Assembly: GCA_030040715.1 (NCBI GenBank)
Contig: JASHTF010000089.1
Coordinates: 1-37,245 of the forward strand
Length of the DNA stretch: 37,245 bases
Origin: Gammaproteobacteria bacterium
GTDB lineage: Bacteria > Pseudomonadota > Gammaproteobacteria > Steroidobacterales > Steroidobacteraceae
Direction of reading: 5' to 3'
Below are positions 10,168-18,670 of this stretch, piece by piece (position 1 is the first letter of the stretch; each line of letters starts with the position of its first letter). The notes beneath the pieces are model-generated. The model saw nothing but the letters and a program-made list of their open reading frames with translations, did not search any database and had not been told where the DNA came from. Position numbers and translations under genes: made by a program.

Positions 10168-12027
10168 TCATGCAGCGCCCGCAATCGGACGTATGTCGCG
10201 TGCGGGCAGGGGTACCGCGAAATGAATAGCAGCGCCTTTGCCACGACCCTCGCTGGTAGCCCATATCCGCCCGCCTAACGCCGCGATGGCATTGGCACAC
10301 CAGTTCAGGCCAATCCCACTATTGGTTTTTCGCGATTTAGTCGAAAACCCCTTGTCGAACAGTTTGTTGAGATTTTCATGGACAATACCGATGCCATTAT
10401 CCTCGCAGTGCAATTGCAAGCGCTCACCGTCAGCGTCGCGCGCGATCTCTGCTTTGACTAGCAGCAACCCGCCGTTCGTTGAGGCCTCGCGCACGGCATC
10501 CGCGGCGTTGATGATGATGTTCTGCAAGACGAGCCGTAGCACGGTGCGGGCGATGTGCACCACGCCCACGCGCTGCAACGACTCATCGATCTGAACCGAT
10601 AACCGGGTACGAGCGAGGTCGGGCACGATTTCCATTGCTTGTGTTACGAGCTCCGGGAGCCGTACCGCTTCGATCACATGCTCATTGCGCGCGGCGCGGC
10701 GTTGTTCGGACAGAATCGATTGCACCGCAGTGGTCTGGCGGGCAATGATTTCGACGTCCGCGGCGGCGGCGCTGACGGTGGAAGCTAATTTCTTCGAGGC
10801 CAAGCGAACGAATTCTCTCAGATCAGCGCAACGCTCAGGATCTGCAGGTCGACCCGAGAGCTCCGCTGCAGCCAGCTCCGTTTCTTCAACCGGCGCGCTG
10901 AGAAGGCGGTCGCGCAATCCGGCCAACCGGACTCCGACCGGAGTCATCGCGTTGCCGATATTGTGCAGCACGCCCTTGGCCATTTCGGCATAACCGGCTT
11001 CAAAGGAACGATCGACAAGTTGGCGGCGTGATTCGGCTAGCCGCATCACCATGCGATCGAGCTCGTGGGCTAGAATTCCCATCTCGTCAGCGCGAGCGAG
11101 ATTCAACTGCATCGTGAGATCTGTATCCTTGCCGATCGCGACCGCGTGTCGAGTAACCAGATCCAGCGGCCTGAGCACTACACGGTTCAACACGACGATC
11201 AGCAGAATGAGAAGCACCGCCAGGGCGCCGCTGAGATAGGTCGCCGCATAGGTCACCGCGGAATGTCCGCGCCGGGTAATCTCCCGCGGAACGTCCACGC
11301 GTACGGTCATGATCGGTCGGCCATAGATGTCCATGATTGGGTGATAGACCCGTGTGGCACTCTTGGTCGCGGTCAGCCCGTATGCAGCGCCTTGGCCCGG
11401 TGGCGGTAATATCTCGAGTTCGGTTTGCGCCTGCGCTCCGACGGTCCGGACCTCCTCGCTCGAAAGGAGCCGGCCCATCAATATCATGCCACGCACGGGG
11501 CCGCCGCCCTTGCCGTCGAGCACGGGTGCACCGGCCAACATGAACGTTCCGCGATCGCTGCGCACGAAACCCTTCAGGGATTGACCAAAATGCAAACTCG
11601 AAAGCCACGGAAAATCTTGGGGCAAGGACTTTCCACTCAGGAGGTTGAGGTGTGCGCGCTTTCCATCGGCCAAGGGGAGCTCCTTGACCAGAAGCAAATT
11701 GCCTTTGAGATCCAGGACGGCAAAGCAGTCGACCTCGAGCTGCTTGAGGGCGGCATCAGGAGCACTCTCTGCAGAGTAATTCGGATTTTTATCCTGCACG
11801 AAGCGGTACGTATCGGACCAATCACCCCAATCCCTCGCCGCCGTGGCCAGTCGGTCAAGGCGCAGCTCCAGGGCATACTGCACTCGTCGCATCGCGGTGC
11901 GAGCGTCCGCCTGTTCGAGATCGACGAAACTAGGCATTATCACTCTCTGCGCGACCAGGATTTCGGCTGCGGCCAGAATGACACATACGGCAGCGATCAA
12001 CGCCGTGACTTTCAGGCGTATGCTCAC
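10168..12027 (-). CDS. CHASE4-HAMP membrane histidine kinase
   Basis: N-terminal TM; CHASE4-like [24 protein letters not shown] region [44 protein letters not shown]-box [40 protein letters not shown]. Stops 7 nt before the 10160 start of the REC-GGDEF-EAL gene. Confidence 0.88.
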   Translation of the reverse strand: MSIRLKVTALIAAVCVILAAAEILVAQRVIMPSFVDLEQADARTAMRRVQYALELRLDRLATAARDWGDWSDTYRFVQDKNPNYSAESAPDAALKQLEVDCFAVLDLKGNLLLVKELPLADGKRAHLNLLSGKSLPQDFPWLSSLHFGQSLKGFVRSDRGTFMLAGAPVLDGKGGGPVRGMILMGRLLSSEEVRTVGAQAQTELEILPPPGQGAAYGLTATKSATRVYHPIMDIYGRPIMTVRVDVPREITRRGHSAVTYAATYLSGALAVLLILLIVVLNRVVLRPLDLVTRHAVAIGKDTDLTMQLNLARADEMGILAHELDRMVMRLAESRRQLVDRSFEAGYAEMAKGVLHNIGNAMTPVGVRLAGLRDRLLSAPVEETELAAAELSGRPADPERCADLREFVRLASKKLASTVSAAAADVEIIARQTTAVQSILSEQRRAARNEHVIEAVRLPELVTQAMEIVPDLARTRLSVQIDESLQRVGVVHIARTVLRLVLQNIIINAADAVREASTNGGLLLVKAEIARDADGERLQLHCEDNGIGIVHENLNKLFDKGFSTKSRKTNSGIGLNWCANAIAALGGRIWATSEGRGKGAAIHFAVPLPARDIRPIAGAA

Positions 12028-12485
12028 AACATAATCTTAAGTCCCTAGCCTTGCGAGCAAGGACGCGGCGTCTCAGATATTGGCTGAAGGCGCCGACGAA
12101 GAGCTGATAAAGTGAATCGCGTCACGAGCCGCGACGCTCGCTCGAACTCCCGCGACCCAGGATTTCGTTTACCAAATGATCCACTCGAGCGGATTGATCG
12201 TGGGCGTGTAGCCCCAATGGCTTGACCGCGTGACCAGGCCGCGGCAGGGGTCTGATGAAAACTGGCATGCTGAAGGAGCCACGCCGGAGCGTGATCTCGC
12301 TGCGTCCTGAGGAGGTCCAGCGCCTGGTCGAGGATGTGCCAGAGCTCGACCTGAGGTACACCTGAGCGTCGCGGCATGGTGGCACGTGCAGAGCGGGCCT
12401 CCGGATACCCGGCACTCCTGAAGAGTTACATCAGTGGAGGCCCGCGTCGAGATGAGGTCGAGTTCGATCGGCATACCGCTCGCAA

Positions 12486-12600
12486 GCTCGATAGACCGTC
12501 TCGTGCGACACGTGCATGCTCTCGTCGTCGGGGTGCTTCCGACTTGAGCCAGCTGCAAAGTCCCGCGAGCACCTGGCTTGAATGAGTCTGGCAGTCCTCA
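12486..12600 (-). pseudogene. IS30-family transposase relic, frameshifted and truncated at both ends
   Basis: Minus strand: ...SSQVLAGLCSWLKSE, frame change, HPDDESMHVSHETVYR, resembling IS30-family WLKR.YPDDESMRVSHETIYRSLF. The core HPDDESMHVSHETVYR lies at about 12488-12535. Confidence 0.65.
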
Positions 12601-12602
12601 CT

Positions 12603-12647
12603 GGGGCGCCTCCACGTAACCCCGGCGGGGATTCGTGGCGGCGCCCC
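12603..12647 (-). terminator. Hairpin just downstream of the TlpA-like gene
   Basis: GGGGCGCCTCCACG (12603-12616) pairs 13/14 with CGTGGCGGCGCCCC (12634-12647); the loop holds a nested CCCC-GGC-GGGG. No clear T tract. Confidence 0.45.
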
Positions 12648-12667
12648 TCAAAGCCGGCAAATAGAGA

Positions 12668-14029
12668 TCAGGAGGCGTTGTTGCGAGTGTCTGTGGAAGC
12701 GATCCCCTGTTCGGGCTTTTCGGCCAGCAGCTGCTCGATCCTGGTCGTGAACTCCCGCTTCAGCTGAACGTTGAACACCCCGCTGGCAGGCGATGCAAAG
12801 CCGGAATGAACCGCGCGGATGCGGCCGTCCCGGCCGATAAAAATGGTCGCCGGCCAAGTGTTGAGGTTTACCAGCTGCGGTACCTTCTCCCACATGTCAG
12901 ACGGCGCACCGGCGATGAGATAGGTGTACTTGACGCCGTATTTCTTCACGAAGGCGCGCTCGCGCTCGAAGCTTCCCTGCTGCTCCGGTTCCTCGAAATC
13001 CAGCGCTACGATAGCGAGTCCCTTATCGCGGTACTTCTTATCCAGCTGGACCAGGTATTGAGCTTCGTCGTGGCAGTTGGGGCACCACGTGCCGGTGACG
13101 ATCGCCAGTACGACCTTACCCTTGAACCGTCGGTCCTGGTTCGAGACCAGCTTGCCGTTCACGTCGGGGAAATTGAAGGCGAACTTCTCGTGGGGATCCC
13201 TGGCCGTGGTATGTGTCTGATAGTTGTCGGGCTCAGGGAGGCCTTTCGCCTGGGCCACATCCTCGCGATAGGCCGTCAACGTATCGGCATATCGGCCATC
13301 GGGCATCGCCTCTGCTCCGTAGGGCGAATCACTGGTGGAGGCTTTCGCCTGCGCGGGCCGCTCCACGTGCTGCTCGATCTGCAGCGTTCCGTCGCCCTTG
13401 AGTGACACCACGATCACCCCGGGACGCGAACCGTCGAAATGACTCAGGGTCCATTTGCCGTCTTTGTAGATACCGCTGTAAGCGCCGGTATCACCGTCCA
13501 CGCGGAGGATGGAGGCGGCCACTTCCGCGCCCTTCTGCTGCACGATGAATCGAAAGGCCTTTTCCCCCTTTGATGACGGGGTGTCCAGCGGTATTACCCA
13601 TGAGCCCTCGATAGTTGGGACGCGGTTGCTTGCGACCAAAGGCGCTACGTAGCGGGTCGCCTCGAAGCCGTACTGAGCGGACTGACCTCGATTTTGCATG
13701 TTTACCGTACCGACCAGCCGACCATCCTTAAGCGTCGCTCTGATTGTCGTCAGATAGTGCTCGACATTCAGCACCAGCTGGCCGTTCTGGAACGAAGCGG
13801 CCGTGGTGCCGTCGTAGGGCTGAAATCCGTTGTAAAAGGTACCCTTAAGCGATGCGCCAGAACCCGAAATGTCCAGGCGAAACGGAATGGCCGTGCCGTT
13901 TTGCGTCAGCTCAGCACTCCACCGACCATCCACCGCCCGTGCTCCATCTTCGGCGTGCGATCGTCCCGCCATTGCGAGACTCGCTGCCAAGAGAATCACT
14001 GCGCCAGCATTTGCAGTCCTTGTTCTCAT
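12668..14029 (-). CDS. TlpA-family thioredoxin-like (peroxiredoxin-like) exported protein
   Basis: Signal peptide MRTRTANAGAVILLAASLAMAGRSHA; KVVLAIVTGTWCPNCHDEAQYLVQLDKKYRDKGLAIVALDFEE (CPNC) plus a long N-terminal extension. Confidence 0.88.
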   Translation of the reverse strand: MRTRTANAGAVILLAASLAMAGRSHAEDGARAVDGRWSAELTQNGTAIPFRLDISGSGASLKGTFYNGFQPYDGTTAASFQNGQLVLNVEHYLTTIRATLKDGRLVGTVNMQNRGQSAQYGFEATRYVAPLVASNRVPTIEGSWVIPLDTPSSKGEKAFRFIVQQKGAEVAASILRVDGDTGAYSGIYKDGKWTLSHFDGSRPGVIVVSLKGDGTLQIEQHVERPAQAKASTSDSPYGAEAMPDGRYADTLTAYREDVAQAKGLPEPDNYQTHTTARDPHEKFAFNFPDVNGKLVSNQDRRFKGKVVLAIVTGTWCPNCHDEAQYLVQLDKKYRDKGLAIVALDFEEPEQQGSFERERAFVKKYGVKYTYLIAGAPSDMWEKVPQLVNLNTWPATIFIGRDGRIRAVHSGFASPASGVFNVQLKREFTTRIEQLLAEKPEQGIASTDTRNNAS

Positions 14030-14078
14030 AAGACTCCTCGCTTCGTTTCTGTACTAGAATCTCTAATCGTCTCAGATC

Positions 14079-15539
14079 CTAAGGAGCGCTCGCTCGAGGC
14101 ACGCCCACGCCGGCGAGCGCTGCACCTGCGACCTGGATTTGGTGGGCGGCGGCGTAGGTATGCCACTCCGGCGGCAAGCCGCTCTTCGTCGCCAGTAAGA
14201 TTTCCAATATGGCACGCCGATCTTCACCGCTGAGCTTTGAGAACGGCGCGCTTTGATCCTCACCCGTCAGGATCTCAAGCAGACGGTGATAGACGTAGCC
14301 TTTTGCCGGCTCCGGCAGCGCGTCGAAGGACTCGGAATAGATGAGATAGCTGCACGGATACCGGAACATGCGCCGGCTCAAGTCGAAGTCGCGTAACGAG
14401 CGTCCCTGGGCGTCACGCATACCGCGAGCCTCGAACTCCTTTGCGAACACCGAGGTCGCGATGATCTTCTGGCCATCGTTGCCGTCTAGCGGTGCTTCGT
14501 CCGAAAACAGCATGTACCGCAGTAGCTGCTCGGCAGGTTGCTCGAATTGCCTGCGTTCATAGGCGGACAACCCTGAATCTGCTTCACCAGCCGCACTCGC
14601 CGTTCGGTAGGTGTGTGTATACAGTGCGATTCTCGTCCGGTAGTTGGTCAGCGTGATCAGATTATGCATCTGCGTCTGATGCGCCAGAACGAGCTGCGCC
14701 ACCACATCGCTAAATGGCGACAGATAGGTCGACGCATTGAAGCGCGGTCGCAGCGGCGTCAGTTCGGAACTGGGGGTAGTAGCCGAGGCCGGTGCGACAG
14801 TAGTGCCATCGACCGCAGCGTTGCCCATGTTTGGGCCCCGGGGCAACAGCCCCGTAACATACCATCCACCCCACCGTTGACTGAATGGGCTTTGCTGATC
14901 GGTGATGAACGAATTCTTGTCAGGTACTAATGTGCCGCTAGTTGTCGGATAGACGGAGCGCAGCAGTACCCCCGGTATACCGCGAGTGCCGGCGGCTATG
15001 TGACACTGGGTGCAATCCAGTTCGGCACGCTGAAAGATTGGCTTCGGAAGCTGATGTTCGTCCAGCAAGTAGAAAATGGCACCCTGCATAGGATCAAAGG
15101 AGACGATCTCGATGGCTTTGCCGTCATGGACCGAGCCGACGTACACATCGTCATTGAAATAGAGCGCGCGCGGATGCTCGGGTGAAATCTTCGGATATTG
15201 AAAACTGGTTTTGGAGAACACCAAGGTCTGTGAATAGATCGGTATGTTCAATAGACTTAGGACCGACAGTAGGTAGCCGTGCTTCGGCTCGTACTGCAAC
15301 GTCGCGGCACCCTGATCGAGTCGCCGCTGTAAATTAGCGACCGGGTCATGTAGATCTTCCGAGCGATAGCTGATCGGAGGGTCGCTATAGGGCATGTAGC
15401 CCTGATTGCGCACGGCGAGCTGCGCATATCCCCGTACGGGTGTCACGAGAGCGACGAGTAGGGCGCACATCAGCATCGGTCGCGCGCGCCTTCGGGCTTG
15501 GAACGAGATGCTCACTGCAATGCACAGGGCTGGTCGCAT
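14079..15539 (-). CDS. Exported protein with a single CXXCH haem-binding-type motif, unknown function
   Basis: Signal-like N-terminus; LDCTQCHIAAGTRGIPGVLLRSVYPTTSGTLVPDKNSFITDQQSPFSQRWGGWYVTG. Confidence 0.75.
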   Translation of the reverse strand: MRPALCIAVSISFQARRRARPMLMCALLVALVTPVRGYAQLAVRNQGYMPYSDPPISYRSEDLHDPVANLQRRLDQGAATLQYEPKHGYLLSVLSLLNIPIYSQTLVFSKTSFQYPKISPEHPRALYFNDDVYVGSVHDGKAIEIVSFDPMQGAIFYLLDEHQLPKPIFQRAELDCTQCHIAAGTRGIPGVLLRSVYPTTSGTLVPDKNSFITDQQSPFSQRWGGWYVTGLLPRGPNMGNAAVDGTTVAPASATTPSSELTPLRPRFNASTYLSPFSDVVAQLVLAHQTQMHNLITLTNYRTRIALYTHTYRTASAAGEADSGLSAYERRQFEQPAEQLLRYMLFSDEAPLDGNDGQKIIATSVFAKEFEARGMRDAQGRSLRDFDLSRRMFRYPCSYLIYSESFDALPEPAKGYVYHRLLEILTGEDQSAPFSKLSGEDRRAILEILLATKSGLPPEWHTYAAAHQIQVAGAALAGVGVPRASAP

Positions 15540-15558
15540 TGGTAGGCTCAGAATTGTG

Positions 15559-16134
15559 TCAACTCGCCGGTCTGGATACTCGAGCGTTTGGCAACACCTC
15601 CACGGTGGCCGTCAGTTCCACCGTACGCGGCGGTCGGCATTCGCGTTCGCTGCAGCTTTGGAAGCGGATACTCACCGGAAGATTATGCGGACCGCCCGCC
15701 AGATCGCTTTTGATCTGCACCGGCACCCGTAGCTCGAATGTGCCGCTATAGGTTTCCGTGTCCAGATCGAAGCTTTGATCGTGCCTCTTCCGAGGCGTGG
15801 GAGCAGATATCCCGCCGACCGCGCTGACCACGTCATGGCTAGAATCGACTCTGACCTGGAGGGCCGTGGGCCCTCCAGGTGGTTGTGTGAGTGCGTACAC
15901 GTGCCACCCCGCCTGGATGTCAGCGTGAATCTCGAGGACTGCAGTGCCACCCGCCGAAAGCGCTGTCCCGGCAAGCAGCGTCGCGGTCCATCGAACATCT
16001 GAAACGTGCCCGCTTCCGTCCTCGGACGCGTTCGCACAGAGTACTAGGGCGAACGCCAAGACCCACGCGCCGAAGGTTCGCCTGTGGGTCGTGTGCGCCG
16101 CGCTGGCGGCCTGTGCGCGCAGCAGCAGAGTCAT
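15559..16134 (-). CDS. DsbD N-terminal-domain-like exported protein (stand-alone)
   Basis: IHADIQAGWHVYALTQPPGGPTALQVRV ... LPVSIRFQSCSERECRPPRTVELTATVEV; cysteine arrangement C-x4-C-RPP resembles the nDsbD C...CYPP segment. Confidence 0.8.
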   Translation of the reverse strand: MTLLLRAQAASAAHTTHRRTFGAWVLAFALVLCANASEDGSGHVSDVRWTATLLAGTALSAGGTAVLEIHADIQAGWHVYALTQPPGGPTALQVRVDSSHDVVSAVGGISAPTPRKRHDQSFDLDTETYSGTFELRVPVQIKSDLAGGPHNLPVSIRFQSCSERECRPPRTVELTATVEVLPNARVSRPAS

Positions 16135-16598
16135 GGCTGTCCGTCCGGATCGAAGCGCGGCGGGGTGCTATGTCCCTGATGGCAGTTGCCGCAGGTGACA
16201 AGCTCGGCGTATCTAGGGTCGCTAATCTGAGCCAGGTATTTGTTGTTGATGTCGTTGACCATGCGAATCATGACGCGCGCAGCTCCCTTTCTAGGGTTTT
16301 CATCGGACCTATAGTCGAGCCGCCGCGCTCGTGAATCCTGTGTGTGACAAAAGGAACACGTGACTCCTAACTCCTGCGTATAGCGCTCCATGAGTTCACG
16401 CATTTCTGCCGGGCTCGTGTCCTTCGGCAGCACCTGAAGATTCGTCGCAGAGATTTCGGCCCGCGGTCGAGGGTTGGACTCGCCGCCCTGTGACGGTGCC
16501 CTGAGCGTTGCGACCGCAGCAATGGTCCAGAAGAGGCCCAGCTTAATGCTCGTTCTCCCACCGCGTCCGCGGAACTGTTTGGCATCGTGCTCTGCCAT
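16131..16598 (-). CDS. c-type cytochrome (photosynthetic reaction-centre cytochrome/CytoC_RC-like), two CXXCH motifs
   Basis: NLQVLPKDTSPAEMRELMERYTQELGVTCSFCHTQ ... ARVMIRMVNDINNKYLAQ...ELVTCGNCHQGHSTPP. 4-nt overlap with 15559..16134. Confidence 0.85.
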   Translation of the reverse strand: MAEHDAKQFRGRGGRTSIKLGLFWTIAAVATLRAPSQGGESNPRPRAEISATNLQVLPKDTSPAEMRELMERYTQELGVTCSFCHTQDSRARRLDYRSDENPRKGAARVMIRMVNDINNKYLAQISDPRYAELVTCGNCHQGHSTPPRFDPDGQP

Positions 16599-16907
16599 CC
16601 ATTGACCGTGAGTAAATAGCTACTTCGCTCCAGCGTCGCGACGATTCTAACAATCAACTAAGATGATTCCGCGCGCAGTTGTCATCACCTTTGGTTATCT
16701 CACTAGATGAAAACGTGCCACGGCCGCCGGCGCGCGGTTATAGCCGGGTGACATTGGGCTAGTGCGATGGCATTCGTTGTGAGCCTAGATGCAAAAGTGA
16801 TGTCTGCTGGCGTGCAGCGGTGCCCATGATCAGCCTCGCGATCAATGCGATCGTCCTCCGCAAGATAGCCGCGGAGCTCGTTTCACTTAGAACGTCGAGG
16901 GAGTGCA

Positions 16908-17256
16908 ATGATTCAATCGTGGCAGCCCGCCGGTGTCGCCGTTTCGTTGTTGATGCTCATTAACGTCGCGGCCGCGGAGAGGCCTGGAAACCCTGAGCAG
17001 ACGGCAACAACGCGTCAGCGAACGAGACAGTAACGTTGAGCGAGGTGATCATCACGGGAACCCGGCAGGGCAACCGGACGGCCGACAGTAGCCCGGCACT
17101 CGATGCGGATCCATTTCAAGGGGGCGCTGGAACCGATCTCGACTTCATCCCAGCGAGGGCAATTGATCATATCGAAGTGCTCGCCGAGGTGTGGCAGTAC
17201 AGTACGGCTCGGACGCGATCGCGGCACCGACCAATATAATCCTGAAGAAGGACGCG
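16908..17256 (+). pseudogene. TonB-dependent receptor relic: signal peptide and plug fragments
   Basis: MIQSWQPAGVAVSLLMLINVAAAERPGNPEQ..., frame change, TLSEVIITGTRQGNRTADSSPALDADPFQGGAGTDLDFIPARAIDHIEVL, frame change, AVQYGSDAIAAPTNIILKKDA; the plug core is internally deleted and no barrel follows. Confidence 0.8.
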
Positions 17257-17413
17257 CCTGTCGCTGCGAGACACATCTAACCAGATAGTGACCGCAGTGC
17301 GACTGATTTCTCGCTGCAAACTCTCTATGCTCACGTTCAATAGACCTGGCAGGTGACACCACAAGGAAGGTGGGCAAACGCAGATCATCGCGGCAGATGA
17401 CCTGTGACCTGTC

Positions 17414-17512
17414 CGTCGCGAATGGACCGCCGCGGCGGGTGCGATCCGATGGTTCTGTACTCCCCCGAGCCCCTGGGTCGTGGTCCGCCGCGGCTGTCCA
17501 CTCGCAATGACG
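17414..17512. repeat. Imperfect inverted repeat, MITE/REPIN-like
   Basis: Left arm CGTCGCGAATGGACCGCCGCGGCGG (17414-17438); reverse complement of right arm (17485-17512) is CGTCATTGCGAGTGGACAGCCGCGGCGG. Includes the 12-bp palindrome CCGCCGCGGCGG (17427-17438). Confidence 0.55.
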
Positions 17513-17656
17513 CGGCGTGATTCAGTTCCGCACTAATTTGGTGAAGCTGGGCTGTAACTTTCGGCTAACGTGATCGCAACCGCTTTATAACGCTTCCGAA
17601 GCGTAGCATCCGATGTGTTGCGCATCAGACTCGTACTCCTCCAACAAGGGGCTATC

Positions 17657-18670
17657 TTGAAGTTACAGCAACTGCATTACTTATCGGCTGTGGTACGCAG
17701 CGAACTGAATGTGTCCTCGGCTGCTCGGCAGCTGCATACGTCGCAGCCCGCACTGAGCAAGCAGATCAGGCTGCTAGAAGAGGAGCTGGGTGCACGAATC
17801 TTTGCGCGCTCCGGCCGTCAGCTCACCGGTATCACGCCCCTCGGTCAGCAGATATTCAGCCGCGTTCAATCCATCCTGCGCGAGACGCGGTATATCGAGA
17901 CTCTCGCGCAGGAGCTGCGCGGCGAGGGTAGCTCGTCGTTGTCCATCGGCACGACACATACGCAGGCGCGCTACGTCTTGCCACAGATCATTCGAACATT
18001 CAGCAACTTATACCCAAAGATGAAGCTGCATTTGCATCAAGGTACGGCGGAGCAGATCTCCAGCATGGTGAAGTCAGAACGCATCGACCTCGCGATTGCT
18101 ACCGGATCCCGGGAACTATTTCCGGACTGGGTACTACTACCGTGGTACCACTGGTATCGCTGCATCGTCGTACCTCACCAGCATCCGTTGGCGGCCTTGC
18201 GACAGCCGTCTTTAGCGGATCTGGCGAACTATCCCTTGATCACCTACGCCTTCAGCCTCGCCGGTCCTGACGCCTTGCAGACCATATTCGCCGGGTCGGG
18301 TTTGCAGCCGAGGATCGCACTAACCGCCTGGGACGCCGATATCATCAAGACCTATGTACGGTGCGGACTGGGAGTTGGCATCGTCGCGGAGATGGCGCTC
18401 GACGTGGGGCCGAACGCCGACTTGGCGAGACTGGATGCGCGACACTTATTGCCGCGCCATACCACTTGGATCGGCTTTAGTCGGAGTGGCCTGCTGCGGG
18501 GCTGCATGTACGATTTCATGCAGCTGTGCGCGGCTCACCTGGATCGCGAAGCGGTCCTGAGCGCTCAGAAGTGCTCGGGGCCGGCGGAGATCGACGCCAT
18601 GTTTGCATCCCTGCCGTTGCCGCAATACGCGGCGGGCAAAATTGCGCCTGCTCCGTCGCATTCAATATGA
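17657..18670 (+). CDS. CysB-type LysR-family transcriptional regulator (copy 1)
   Basis: (TTG start) MKLQQLHYLSAVVRSELNVSSAARQLHTSQPALSKQIRLLEEELGARIFARSGRQL ... SIGTTHTQARYVLPQIIRTF ... DADIIKTYVRCGLGVGIVAEMA. The ORF is open from 17615. Confidence 0.92.
   Translation: MKLQQLHYLSAVVRSELNVSSAARQLHTSQPALSKQIRLLEEELGARIFARSGRQLTGITPLGQQIFSRVQSILRETRYIETLAQELRGEGSSSLSIGTTHTQARYVLPQIIRTFSNLYPKMKLHLHQGTAEQISSMVKSERIDLAIATGSRELFPDWVLLPWYHWYRCIVVPHQHPLAALRQPSLADLANYPLITYAFSLAGPDALQTIFAGSGLQPRIALTAWDADIIKTYVRCGLGVGIVAEMALDVGPNADLARLDARHLLPRHTTWIGFSRSGLLRGCMYDFMQLCAAHLDREAVLSAQKCSGPAEIDAMFASLPLPQYAAGKIAPAPSHSI

Noticed and set aside
11425-12048. 207-aa plus-strand ORF
   Set aside because: Antisense to the CHASE4 kinase; no recognisable domain.
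12169-12200. Minus-strand NPLEWIIW, reminiscent of the IS256-family NPLERLN motif
   Set aside because: The next codon is a stop and the following sequence does not continue the motif.
12255-12365. 36-aa plus-strand ORF MKTGMLKEPRRSVISLRPEEVQRLVEDVPELDLRYT, faintly like the linker of tyrosine recombinases
   Set aside because: Too short and without catalytic residues; could be chance.
16768-16806. Possible third copy of the TGCGA...CTAGA promoter-like element upstream of the TonB relic
   Set aside because: Needs several gaps to align; similarity too weak by hand.
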